From Burkholderiaceae bacterium (GTDB lineage: Bacteria; Pseudomonadota; Gammaproteobacteria; Burkholderiales; Burkholderiaceae_C): 64,000 nt of DNA. Below the pieces are notes generated by a model that saw only the letters and a list, made by a program, of their open reading frames with translations, searched no databases and was not told the DNA's origin. The stretch's first letter is position 1, and the number at the start of each line of letters is the position of its first letter. The translations under genes were made by a program, and so were the position numbers. This document shows positions 53,794-61,954 of the stretch, in pieces. The stretch covers positions 1-64,000 of the forward strand of contig JAFALA010000046.1 in assembly GCA_019234815.1 (NCBI GenBank), written 5' to 3'.

Positions 53794-53817
53794 AGAACGG
53801 CTTCAGCGCGAGACAAG

Positions 53818-55287
53818 CTAGCCCGCTTCCACACAGAAGTCGATGAAGCCGCGCTCGACCTGGGTGTCCAGCAGCCTGACCCGCAGCTTGCGGCCCACGT
53901 CCAGTGCCGGCACGTGCCCGACCAGCATGCCCTCGACCGGCGGCGTGAAGATGCGCACCCAGGTGCCATGCGCGGTGACGCCCGTGACGATGGCCGGGTA
54001 CACCTGGCCAATGCAGGGTTCCAGGTACAGCGCCGCTTCCGACTTGCGCAGCCTGCGCTCGACCTTGCGGGTCGCGTCTTCCTGGGCCGTGCAATGCGCG
54101 GCCAGGGCCTTGAGTTCCGACGCGTCGTAAGGCGGCGGCTCGTGCATCAGCAGCGCCTTGACGATGCGCTGCGTGACCAGGTCGGGAAAGCGCCGGTTCG
54201 GCGCCGTCGAATGCGTGTAATCGCGCTCGGCCAGACCGAAGTGCCCGATGGGCTCGGCGCCTGCGCGCTCCACCACGTACTCGCCCGCGCCCATCAGCTT
54301 GACGACCACCAGGGACAGGTCCGGGAACCGCTCCGGGTCCGCCCGGCGCCGCTGCGCCAGAAACAGCTCCAGCGCGCGGTTGTCCGGCGTCCTGGGCAGC
54401 ACGCTGCCGTACTGCGCCGCGAGCGCCACGATGCGTGCCCAGCGCTCGGGCGAGCGCACCACACGCCGCAGGGAGCTGCCGCCGTGCCGTGCAAGGAAAT
54501 GCGCCGTGCAGACGTTGGCCGCAATCATCAGCTCCTCGATCAGCTGGCGGGCGCGGTTCTGCACCTGCTGCCGGATGTCGACGACCCGGCTGTCCTCGAA
54601 CACGGCTCGCGGTTGAAAGGTCTCGAATTCCAGCGCGCCCTCGGCATGGCGCCGCTGGCGCAAGCGCTGCGCCACCTCGTCCTGCGTGCGCAATTGCTCG
54701 GCCATGCCGGGCACGCGCGCCGCCGCGTCGGGCAGGGCGCCTTGCCCGTCGATCCAGGCCGATACCGCGTCGTAGGCGAGCTTGGCCTTGTTGCGCACGA
54801 TGGCCTGGTAGACCTTGGACGGGCCGATGGCGGCATCGCGCTCGATCACCATCTCCGTCACCAGGGCCATGCGGTCCTGGTCCTGGTTCAGCGAGCTGAG
54901 GTCGGTGCTGAGCCGCTCGGGCAGCATCGGGAACACCTGGGCCGAGGTGTAGACCGAGGTCGTGTTGATGTGGGCGTGCCGGTCAATGGCCGAATCCTTC
55001 TTGACCAGGGCGTCGACGTCCGCCACGGCCACCAGGACGCGGACCCGGCCGTGCCCCAAGTCTTCGCTGACAGTCAGCTGGTCCAGGTCCAGCGAATCGT
55101 CGTTGTCGATCGAGCACCAGTCGAGCGCGCGCAAATCGTGGATCTGCGGTCCCGACTCCAGCGCCGCCCCCTGGATGCCGGCGAGCTGCTGCTGCACGGC
55201 ATTGGAAAACCGCGGCTCCAGGCCGCGCTCCTGCATCGCCGCAAAAGCAATGCGAACCAGGTCTGCACGGTGGTGGGGCGCATGCAT
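53818..55287 (-). CDS. RNB-domain ribonuclease (RNase II-like)
   Basis: 489 residues. The RNB catalytic block SIDNDDSLDLDQLTVSEDLGHGRVRVLVAVADVDALVKKDS (about 59-99) holds the metal-binding aspartates, and DYTHSTAPNRRFPDLVTQRIV is the second family motif. IGQVYPAIVTGVTAHGTWVRI near the end resembles an S1 fold. The usual N-terminal cold-shock domains of RNase II are missing, so this is the short betaproteobacterial form. Its ATG directly abuts the stop of the H-NS-like gene. Confidence 0.88.
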   Translation of the reverse strand: MHAPHHRADLVRIAFAAMQERGLEPRFSNAVQQQLAGIQGAALESGPQIHDLRALDWCSIDNDDSLDLDQLTVSEDLGHGRVRVLVAVADVDALVKKDSAIDRHAHINTTSVYTSAQVFPMLPERLSTDLSSLNQDQDRMALVTEMVIERDAAIGPSKVYQAIVRNKAKLAYDAVSAWIDGQGALPDAAARVPGMAEQLRTQDEVAQRLRQRRHAEGALEFETFQPRAVFEDSRVVDIRQQVQNRARQLIEELMIAANVCTAHFLARHGGSSLRRVVRSPERWARIVALAAQYGSVLPRTPDNRALELFLAQRRRADPERFPDLSLVVVKLMGAGEYVVERAGAEPIGHFGLAERDYTHSTAPNRRFPDLVTQRIVKALLMHEPPPYDASELKALAAHCTAQEDATRKVERRLRKSEAALYLEPCIGQVYPAIVTGVTAHGTWVRIFTPPVEGMLVGHVPALDVGRKLRVRLLDTQVERGFIDFCVEAG

Positions 55288-55563
55288 TTACTCGCCGACC
55301 CGCAGCTCGACCACCCGGTAACCTTCCTGCACCAGCGCGCGCTTGAGCCAATCCGGCTGCAGGCCTTCGCCATCCCAGGTCAAACCAGACACCGGATGGC
55401 GGTACTTGACGACCGCGGCGCTCGCCACCGGTTCGACGGCCGCCTCATTGGGCATCTCGCAGGTCAGTTCCTCGTAGGTGATGCCCCAGAACTGGACAAT
55501 GCTGCGCAGGCTGGCAACCGCAGCCTGCTGTTCCGGCGTCAGATTTTTTTGGTCAGTGCTCAC
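55288..55563 (-). CDS. H-NS-family nucleoid protein
   Basis: 91 residues from GTG 55563. The C-terminal DNA-binding motif reads VKYRHPVSGLTWDGEGLQPDWLKRAL, a close fit to the H-NS consensus YRxPxTGxTWxGxGxxPxW. The short N-terminal helix (LTPEQQAAVASLRSIVQFWGITYEEL) resembles the BpH3-type betaproteobacterial oligomerisation part, though shorter. A reading from ATG 55614 adds 17 atypical residues. It lies immediately before the RNB gene with no spacing, so the two are probably co-transcribed. Confidence 0.7.
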   Translation of the reverse strand: MSTDQKNLTPEQQAAVASLRSIVQFWGITYEELTCEMPNEAAVEPVASAAVVKYRHPVSGLTWDGEGLQPDWLKRALVQEGYRVVELRVGE

Positions 55564-55646
55564 AAATCTTGTCGGGATTCGCACCCCTCGATGCCCAGGA
55601 TTCCAGATTATCAAGCAAGCCTGTGACAGCGGCGCCCGTGCGGGAT

Positions 55647-55880
55647 TCAGCAGCAGCGGCCGATGCGGCCCTTGCCGCCATAGCGGGCGTCCATGCGGTT
55701 GCGAAAGAAATCCTCGTAGCTGAGGGGCTCCTGGTCCGGATGGGTGGCCGCCATGTGGCGCAGGTAGGCGCCATAGTCGGGCACGCCCACCATCAGGCGC
55801 AGGCTCTGCACCAGGTACTGGCCGGCGCGGCCCAGGTCCGCAGCCATTCCGGCAGTCCGTTTACGGCCCGCTGCTGACAT
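55647..55880 (-). CDS. YbdD/YjiX-family small protein
   Basis: 77 residues with VGVPDYGAYLRHMAATHPDQEPLSYEDFFRNRMDARYGGKG, the hallmark of the short YbdD/YjiX (DUF466) proteins encoded after cstA-type genes. GGGAGG precedes the ATG at 55880, and one base separates it from the cstA stop. These proteins are needed with, or modulate, the CstA-type transporter. It ends RCC. Confidence 0.9.
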   Translation of the reverse strand: MSAAGRKRTAGMAADLGRAGQYLVQSLRLMVGVPDYGAYLRHMAATHPDQEPLSYEDFFRNRMDARYGGKGRIGRCC

Positions 55881-55881
55881 C

Positions 55882-57963
55882 TCAGCCTCCCCGAGCACCC
55901 GCAGGTGCAAGCTCGAAGACCGCCTCGCGCGCCGTCGGCTCGCGCGAGCCCCGCGCCGCCATGACGCCGCGCACGCTGTACAGCAGCACGCTGACCACGA
56001 CGAAGATGAACAGGCCGCACAGCGCGGCATCCAGACGGTCGTTGAAGACGATGCGCTCCATGGCCAGCGGCGTCTTGGCCGGCGCCAGCAGCTTGCCTTG
56101 CGCCAGCGCGTCGCTGAACTTGCTGGCGTGGGCCAGGAAGCCGACCTTGGCGTCCGACGAGAACATCTTCAGGTATCCGGCGGTCAGGGTGCAGGCCAAC
56201 AGCCAGATCGAGGGCAGGATGGTGACCCAGGCGTAGCGGTCCTTTTTCATCTTGAACAGCACGACCGTGCCCAGCATCAGCGCCACGGCCGCCAGCATCT
56301 GGTTGGAAATGCCGAACAGCGGCCACAAGGTGTTGATGCCGCCCAGCGGGTCGACCACCCCCTGGTAGAGGAAATAGCCCCAGGTGGCGACGCACAGGCC
56401 CGTGGCCAGCAGATTGGCCGGCAGCGACTCGGTGCGCTTGAGCGCCGGCACGAAGGCGCCCAGCAGATCCTGCAGCATGAAGCGGCCCGCACGCGTGCCG
56501 GCGTCGACCGCCGTCAGGATGAACAGCGCCTCGAACAGGATGGCGAAGTGATACCAGAACGCCATCATGGCCTTGCCGCCCACCACCTGGTGCAGGATGT
56601 AGGCCATGCCCACGGCCAGCGTGGGCGCGCCGCCGGCGCGCGCCAGCACGGTCTTTTCGCCGACGTCGCTGGCGGTCTGCGTCAGCATCTCGGGCGTGAC
56701 GACAAAGCCCCAGCTCGACAGGGTCTGCGCCACGGCGTCGGCGCTGCTGCCCACCAGCGCGGCGGGGCTGTTCATGGCGAAGTAGACGCCCGGATCGATG
56801 CAGGACGCCGCCGCCAGCGCCATCACCGCCACAAAGGACTCCGCCAGCATGCCGCCGTAGCCGATGAAGCGCGCGTGGGTCTCGTTCTCCAGCATCTTGG
56901 GCGTGGTGCCCGACGAGATCAGCGCATGGAAGCCCGACACCGCGCCGCAGGCGATGGTGATGAAGAGGAAGGGGAACAGCGAACCGGCCCAGACCGGACC
57001 GTTGCCTTGCGCAAACTGCGTCAGGGCCGGCATCTTCAGCTCGGGCGACACGATCACGATGCCGATCGCCAGGGCGATGATGGTGCCGATCTTCAGGAAG
57101 GTCGATAGGTAGTCGCGCGGCGCCAGCAGCAGCCAGACCGGAATGGAGGCGGCGACGAAGCCGTAGCCGATCAGCAGCCAGGTCAGCGTCTTGCCGTCCA
57201 GGCTGAACAAGGGGCTCCAGGTCGGGCTCTCGTGCACCCATTGGCCACCCATGATGGCCAGCATCAGCAACACGAATCCGATCACCGACACCTCGCCGAT
57301 GCGGCCCGGGCGCAGGAAGCGCAGGTACACGCCCATGAACAGCGCCACCGGAATGGTGGCCGCGACGGTGAAGGTGCCCCAGGGCGAGTCGGTCAGCGCC
57401 TTGACCACGATCAGCGCCAGCACGGCCAGGATGATGATCATGATCATGAAGGCGCCGAACAGCGCGATCACGCCCGGTATGGGTCCCATCTCCTGCTTGA
57501 TCAGGTCGCCCAGCGAGCGGCCGTCGCGGCGCGTGGAGATGAAGAGCACGATGAAGTCCTGCACCGCGCCGGCAAACACCACGCCGGCCAGGATCCACAA
57601 GAGCCCAGGCAGGTAGCCCATCTGGGCCGCCAGCACCGGGCCCACCAACGGTCCGGCGCCGGCGATCGCGGCGAAGTGGTGACCGAACAGCACGGACTTG
57701 TGCGTGGGCACGAAATCCAGGCCGTCGTTGTATTTGTAGGCCGGCGTCATGCGGCGCGCATCGAGGCCCAGCACCCGGTTCGCAATGAACAGGCTGTAGT
57801 ACCGGTAGGAGATCAGGTAGACGCACACGGAAGCGACCACCACCCACAAGGCGCTGACCGATTCGCCCCGGGCCAGCGCGACCGTGGCCAAGGCGAAAGC
57901 CCCCAAAATACCCACGCCCGCCCAGGCCAGATGCCTGCTGAAACTGGATTGACCACCTGACAT
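55882..57963 (-). CDS. cstA: CstA-type carbon-starvation transporter
   Basis: 693 residues with about 16-18 membrane helices. Family blocks: RVLGLDARRMTPAYKYNDGLDFVPTHKSVLFGHHFAAIAGAGPLVGPVLAAQMGYLPGLLWILAGVVFAGAVQDFIVLFISTRRDGRSLG near the N-terminus and SGFHALISSGTTPKMLENETHARFIGYGGMLAESFVAVMALAAA. CstA and BtsT proteins take up pyruvate or peptides in carbon-limited cells. GAGGAG precedes the ATG at 57963. Followed by its YbdD-like partner. Confidence 0.95.
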   Translation of the reverse strand: MSGGQSSFSRHLAWAGVGILGAFALATVALARGESVSALWVVVASVCVYLISYRYYSLFIANRVLGLDARRMTPAYKYNDGLDFVPTHKSVLFGHHFAAIAGAGPLVGPVLAAQMGYLPGLLWILAGVVFAGAVQDFIVLFISTRRDGRSLGDLIKQEMGPIPGVIALFGAFMIMIIILAVLALIVVKALTDSPWGTFTVAATIPVALFMGVYLRFLRPGRIGEVSVIGFVLLMLAIMGGQWVHESPTWSPLFSLDGKTLTWLLIGYGFVAASIPVWLLLAPRDYLSTFLKIGTIIALAIGIVIVSPELKMPALTQFAQGNGPVWAGSLFPFLFITIACGAVSGFHALISSGTTPKMLENETHARFIGYGGMLAESFVAVMALAAASCIDPGVYFAMNSPAALVGSSADAVAQTLSSWGFVVTPEMLTQTASDVGEKTVLARAGGAPTLAVGMAYILHQVVGGKAMMAFWYHFAILFEALFILTAVDAGTRAGRFMLQDLLGAFVPALKRTESLPANLLATGLCVATWGYFLYQGVVDPLGGINTLWPLFGISNQMLAAVALMLGTVVLFKMKKDRYAWVTILPSIWLLACTLTAGYLKMFSSDAKVGFLAHASKFSDALAQGKLLAPAKTPLAMERIVFNDRLDAALCGLFIFVVVSVLLYSVRGVMAARGSREPTAREAVFELAPAGARGG

Positions 57964-58133
57964 ATGCTTCTCCTCGTCTGGCGAACCGGCCAAGCCTGAA
58001 CGCCCTGTTGGTATGTCCTGGAGTTTCACACAGTCGCAAAGGCCTGGAACTAGGTACACGCCTCATGTCACACTGCATGGCATGCTCAAGGCTCATCGCC
58101 GGGCTGCTCCCGGGACCCTCTCACCTTGACGCC

Positions 58134-58496
58134 ATGACCTCCAACGCGCCGCATTCCCGTCTTGTCTACTCCACCGACAGCGGCCGCGTCTGTCCCAACT
58201 GTAGACAAGCCCTCGCCCAATGCACGTGCAAGCGTGCGCAAACCCCTGGCGGCGGCGATGGTACGGCCAGGGTCTGGCGCGAAAGCAAGGGCAGGGGCGG
58301 CAAGACCGTGACGCTCGTCAAGGGCCTGTTGATCGATGCCGAGGCCCTGCAGGCCCTGGGCAAACGCTTGCGCAGCGCCTGCGGCAGCGGCGGCACGGTC
58401 AAGGACGGGGTGATCGAGATCCAGGGCGACCACGCCGAACGCGTGACCGCCTTGCTGCTGGAAGCCGGCTTGAAAGCCAAGCGTGCCGGCGGCTGA
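58134..58496 (+). CDS. SUI1/eIF1-like translation factor (YciH type)
   Basis: 120 residues. A short N-terminal zinc-knuckle-like CPNCRQALAQCTCKR is followed by the SUI1 fold (GGKTVTLVKGLLIDAEALQALGKRLRSACGSGGTVKDGVIEIQGDHAERVTALLLEAGLKAKRAGG) with the GSGGTVKDG loop. Homologues of E. coli YciH influence initiation fidelity in stress. ATG 58134 was chosen because the family starts just before the Cys region. No strong ribosome binding site is visible. Confidence 0.9.
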   Translation: MTSNAPHSRLVYSTDSGRVCPNCRQALAQCTCKRAQTPGGGDGTARVWRESKGRGGKTVTLVKGLLIDAEALQALGKRLRSACGSGGTVKDGVIEIQGDHAERVTALLLEAGLKAKRAGG

Positions 58497-58517
58497 TCAG
58501 ATGCCGCCTTGGGTGCA

Positions 58518-59576
58518 ATGTCTACGCTGAAAGCCGGCCGGTGGGCCGCGCCGGTCTGGTGGAGCATCTGCCTGGCTGGCCTGCTATGGCACTGCGACAA
58601 GACATGGGCCTTTGGACCGCAAGGGCATCAGCTGACGGCCGACGTCGCCACCCAGCTGATCCAGAGCAGCCGGGCCGAGCGCGAAACGGCAAAGCTGCTC
58701 GGCCCGATCACATTGCGCGACATCGCGGTCTGGGCCGATTGCGCCAAAGGCGTGGGACCGCCTCCCAAATTCAGCTACACGGCAAGCCAACGCCGCCCGG
58801 AATGCGCCGTGTTCGAAACGCCTGCCGAAATAGCCTTGATGCGCGACTACGTGAGGCGCAACCTGGACAACTGCCAGCCCCTGGATGGCAACGAGCCCTG
58901 CCACAAGCAGTACCACTATGCCGACCTGGCCCTCCAGCGCCAGCGCTATCGGCGCGGGCTGACCGGCACCAGCGACCACGACGTGGTCGCCGCCTTGCAG
59001 GCCGCGATCCAGGTGCTGCGAGGCCAGCCGTCCCCGGCGCCCTTCAAGCTGAACTCCCGCCGCGAGGCGCTGGCCTTGATGGCTCATCTGGCGGGTGACA
59101 TCCACCAGCCGCTGCATGTGGCCGCCATCTATCTGGACGCCCAAGGGCAAAGGCTGGACCCCGACGCCCTGGGTCTGCGCGGGCAGGCGCTGGCCGCCGT
59201 GTCCAACCGGGGCGGCAATGCCATCACGCTGCCGGACGGCAATCTACATGCCTATTGGGATCTGGCCCCGCGTCTGCTGACCCTGCAAGATCTGGCCGCG
59301 CTGCCCGCCCTGGCCCGCCAGATCCCGGCTGACACGGGCCCGATGTCGCAATGGCCGCCGCACTGGGCCGACGAATCCGTGCATGTCGCCGGCGAAATTT
59401 TCAGCGGCCTGCATTTTTCCGCCCGAAGCATGGGCCCCAAGGGTCCGCAATGGGCCGGCAAGCTGCCCGACGACGATGCGCAGCGCAGCCATGAACTCAC
59501 GCGCCTGCAACTCGCGCGGGCCGGTGCACGGCTGGCCGAGCTTTTGCTTGCCTTATGGCCCGATGACTCGCCTTGA
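58518..59576 (+). CDS. S1/P1-type zinc nuclease, exported
   Basis: 352 residues with a signal peptide (PVWWSICLAGLLWHCDKTWA). The trinuclear zinc site residues are visible: GHQLTADVA, IAVWADC, QYHYADL, HLAGDIHQPLHVA and NLHAYWDLAP. In most family members the mature protein starts with Trp, whose amino group is a metal ligand. Here the predicted mature start reads FGPQGH (or WAFGPQGH if cleaved earlier), which is unusual. Extra insertions give 352 residues against about 270-300 for fungal S1/P1. Periplasmic degradation of single-stranded nucleic acid. Confidence 0.88.
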   Translation: MSTLKAGRWAAPVWWSICLAGLLWHCDKTWAFGPQGHQLTADVATQLIQSSRAERETAKLLGPITLRDIAVWADCAKGVGPPPKFSYTASQRRPECAVFETPAEIALMRDYVRRNLDNCQPLDGNEPCHKQYHYADLALQRQRYRRGLTGTSDHDVVAALQAAIQVLRGQPSPAPFKLNSRREALALMAHLAGDIHQPLHVAAIYLDAQGQRLDPDALGLRGQALAAVSNRGGNAITLPDGNLHAYWDLAPRLLTLQDLAALPALARQIPADTGPMSQWPPHWADESVHVAGEIFSGLHFSARSMGPKGPQWAGKLPDDDAQRSHELTRLQLARAGARLAELLLALWPDDSP

Positions 59577-59682
59577 GCCTGTTTGTTTCGCACTGTAAAA
59601 ATGCCGCGCCTGGCCGCATCGATGTCGGCGCAATGGAATGCAGATGCGTTGAATCACTACGTGAAATGATTGAAGGGTTGAT

Positions 59683-60021
59683 ATGAAACCAGTTTTTCAA
59701 AATGCCAGTGCCCTGGCCGCTGCCGCCCTGGTGGCCTTGAGCCTGAGCGCCTGCGTGGTGGTGCCGGCACAACCGGCCTACTACAGCACCGGTCCCGTAG
59801 TGGCCGTGGCCCCGCCCGCGCCGCAAGTGGAGGTGGTGGGCGTACCTCCGATCGTCGGCCAGATCTGGATTGGCGGTTTCTGGGGCTGGGAGAGCGGCCG
59901 CCATGTCTGGCACGGCGGCCATTGGGACAATCCGCGCCCCGGCTATCACTGGGTGCCGCACAACTGGGTGCACGAAGGCAACGGTTGGCGCCTGCATGAA
60001 GGGCATTGGGATCGTCACTGA
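59683..60021 (+). CDS. Small YXWGW-type lipoprotein
   Basis: 112 residues. The lipobox LSLSAC at about residue 24 predicts a lipoprotein. After a Pro-rich spacer comes a Trp/His/Gly-rich repeat: IGGFWGWESGRHVWHGGHWDNPRPGYHWVPHNWVHEGNGWRLHEGHWDRH, four W-x-x-GHW-like units. Such proteins are common in proteobacteria and have no firm function. A related gene remnant lies at 39482-39614. A terminator follows. Confidence 0.85.
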   Translation: MKPVFQNASALAAAALVALSLSACVVVPAQPAYYSTGPVVAVAPPAPQVEVVGVPPIVGQIWIGGFWGWESGRHVWHGGHWDNPRPGYHWVPHNWVHEGNGWRLHEGHWDRH

Positions 60022-60040
60022 CCCTGGTCCAAGCCTTGCA

Positions 60041-60077
60041 AGCCCCGTCGAATCATCATTTCGACGGGGCTTTTTTT
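60041..60077 (+). terminator. Rho-independent terminator of the YXWGW lipoprotein gene
   Basis: Perfect 12-bp stem AGCCCCGTCGAA (60041-60052) and TTCGACGGGGCT (60060-60071), 7-base loop, then TTTTTTC. It lies 20 bp past the stop codon. Confidence 0.92.
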
Positions 60078-60132
60078 CATATGGCCTCGAGCATCCGGCC
60101 TGAACATGTCAAACTTTCGGCCCTTGCCTCAC

Positions 60133-60164
60133 GCTTGCGGACCCCCTAATTTCCGCCCGCAAGC
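60133..60164 (+). promoter_or_regulatory. Hairpin at the start of the QueD-like gene
   Basis: GCTTGCGG (60133-60140) pairs perfectly with CCGCAAGC (60157-60164), which ends one base before the ATG at 60165. The stem would hide the initiation region. The loop contains ACCCCCTAA. It lacks the A-rich tail expected of a class I preQ1 riboswitch, so I only call it a possible translational control hairpin. Confidence 0.4.
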
Positions 60165-61283
60165 ATGCTCGACACCATGAACACTTCGACCTTGCACACC
60201 GCGTCCTGCGGATTTGAATCGGCCTGCCAGATCAGCGCCCTGCCCATCGCGCACCGCAGCCATGGCTTGCATGGCCACAGCTATTTTGCGACGGTGCGGG
60301 CCGATCTGCCGCCCGATTGGGTGCCATTTCCCGGCGCCGAGGTTGAAACGCTCAAGGAACGCCTGGCGGCCTGCGTGGCGCCGCTGGATCACGCGCTGTT
60401 GAACCGGCATATCCACGAGCCCACCGACGAAAACATCGCGCGCTGGATACGCCAGCGCCTGGAAACCGAGTTCGATGTACCCGGCATCCAGCAGATCGGC
60501 ATCCAGAGCACGGCGCATTCCGGCGTCGACCTGGACGTGCACGGCCAGGCCCATGTCTGGCGCCGCTACCGTTTCCAGGCCGCGCACCAGTTGCCCAACG
60601 TCCCCCCGGGCCACAAGTGCGGGCGCATGCACGGCCACGGTTTCGAGGTCATTGTGCATGCCAACCAGGACCTGGGTGCACGCGACCTCAGCATCGACTA
60701 CGACCACCTCGACGCGCTTTGGGCGCCGTTTCACGCCCAGCTCAATTACCGCTGCCTGAACGAACTGGAGGGTTTGAGCAACCCGACCAGCGAAGTGATC
60801 TCTTCCTGGCTGTGGGCGCGCCTCAAGCCGCAGCTGCCCGAGCTGTCATGGATCACCGTCTATGAAACCGGCTCCTGCGGCGCCAATTTCGACGGCCGGC
60901 ACTACCGCATCTGGAAGGAAATGACACTGGACAGCGCCATCCGCCTGCATCGCGCGCCAACAGGCAGTCCCTTGAACGGCATCCATGGCCATACCTACAC
61001 CCTGCGGCTGCATCTGAGCGCCGAGCTCGATGCCCTGATGGGCTGGACCGTGGACTTTGGCGAAGTGAAAACCTTGTTCGATCCTATTTTCAAGTCGATT
61101 GACCACCGGCCCCTGTACGAAATCGCCGACCTGCCCGACGGCGACACGGCCTCGCTGAGCGCCTGGGTGCTGGCCAAGGGCCGCGCCGTGCTGCCGCCGC
61201 TGGATCGCGTCGACATGTACGAAACCCGCGGATCGGGCGCCATCGTCAGCGCGTCCGGCACCGACGACTTGATTCCCGTCTGA
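60165..61283 (+). CDS. Triple-domain 6-pyruvoyl/6-carboxy-tetrahydropterin synthase-like protein (QueD family)
   Basis: 372 residues made of three tandem PTPS-fold domains (about 14-124, 133-249 and 252-362). Normal QueD is one such domain of about 120. Domain 2 has a full zinc site (His141, His156, His158) and the catalytic Cys152 in HKCGRMHGH. Domains 1 and 3 keep only the HGH pair (36-38, 274-276) and have Ser32 or Leu270 at the Cys site. Conversely the Asp-His pair is present in domains 1 (75-76) and 3 (313-314) but is Asn-Tyr in 2. Lies 19 bp before queE, so the queuosine (7-deazaguanine) pathway is likely. ATG 60177 is an alternative start. Confidence 0.88.
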   Translation: MLDTMNTSTLHTASCGFESACQISALPIAHRSHGLHGHSYFATVRADLPPDWVPFPGAEVETLKERLAACVAPLDHALLNRHIHEPTDENIARWIRQRLETEFDVPGIQQIGIQSTAHSGVDLDVHGQAHVWRRYRFQAAHQLPNVPPGHKCGRMHGHGFEVIVHANQDLGARDLSIDYDHLDALWAPFHAQLNYRCLNELEGLSNPTSEVISSWLWARLKPQLPELSWITVYETGSCGANFDGRHYRIWKEMTLDSAIRLHRAPTGSPLNGIHGHTYTLRLHLSAELDALMGWTVDFGEVKTLFDPIFKSIDHRPLYEIADLPDGDTASLSAWVLAKGRAVLPPLDRVDMYETRGSGAIVSASGTDDLIPV

Positions 61284-61302
61284 CCCACTGTCCGACCCCG
61301 CC

Positions 61303-61950
61303 ATGAGCTACGCCGTCAAAGAAATCTTCTACACCTTGCAGGGCGAGGGTGCGCAAGCCGGCCGCGCGGCCGTGTTCTGCCGATTTGCGGGCTGCAATCT
61401 CTGGAGCGGCCGCGAAGAAGACCGCGCCCAGGCCGTCTGCAATTTCTGCGACACCGATTTCGTCGGCACCGACGGGCAGGGCGGCGGCAAGTTCAAGACC
61501 GCCGAAGATCTGGCCAACGCCATCGCGGCAAAGTGGCCGTCGCCGGCCGGCACGCAAGCGTCTGGCAGGCCCTACGTCGTTTGCACAGGCGGTGAGCCGC
61601 TGCTGCAAGTCGACGAAGCCTTGATCACCGCGCTGCACGCCAGGGACTTCGAGATCGCTGTGGAAACCAATGGCACGCAAGCTGCGCCCGAGGGGCTGGA
61701 CTGGATCTGCGTCAGCCCCAAGGCCGATGCCGAAGTCGTGCTGACCCGCGGCCATGAGCTCAAGCTGGTGTACCCGCAGCCGCTTGCCCAGCCCGAGCGC
61801 TTTGCCGGCCTGGACTTCCAGCACTTCTTCCTCCAGCCCATGGACTCGGTGCTGAAAGCCGAACATACGCGTGCTGCCATCCACTACTGCATGACGCATC
61901 CGCAATGGCGTCTGTCCGTGCAGATGCACAAGGTGGTCGGCATCGAGTGA
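61303..61950 (+). CDS. queE: 7-carboxy-7-deazaguanine synthase (radical SAM)
   Basis: 215 residues. Converts 6-carboxytetrahydropterin to 7-carboxy-7-deazaguanine. The iron-sulfur Cys motif in AGCNLWSGREEDRAQAVCNFC has CX14CX2C spacing, the variant known from Burkholderia QueE instead of CX3CX2C. The substrate-binding start YTLQGEGAQAGRAAVFCRF and the SAM motif VVCTGGEPLLQ are both clear. Follows the QueD-like gene closely, so they are probably one operon. Confidence 0.95.
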   Translation: MSYAVKEIFYTLQGEGAQAGRAAVFCRFAGCNLWSGREEDRAQAVCNFCDTDFVGTDGQGGGKFKTAEDLANAIAAKWPSPAGTQASGRPYVVCTGGEPLLQVDEALITALHARDFEIAVETNGTQAAPEGLDWICVSPKADAEVVLTRGHELKLVYPQPLAQPERFAGLDFQHFFLQPMDSVLKAEHTRAAIHYCMTHPQWRLSVQMHKVVGIE

Positions 61951-61954
61951 GGCG

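Noticed and set aside
60133-60164. Class I preQ1 riboswitch before the QueD-like gene
   Set aside because: A hairpin and a CCCUA-like loop are present, but the A-rich 3' tail that forms the pseudoknot is missing, so the call is not supported.
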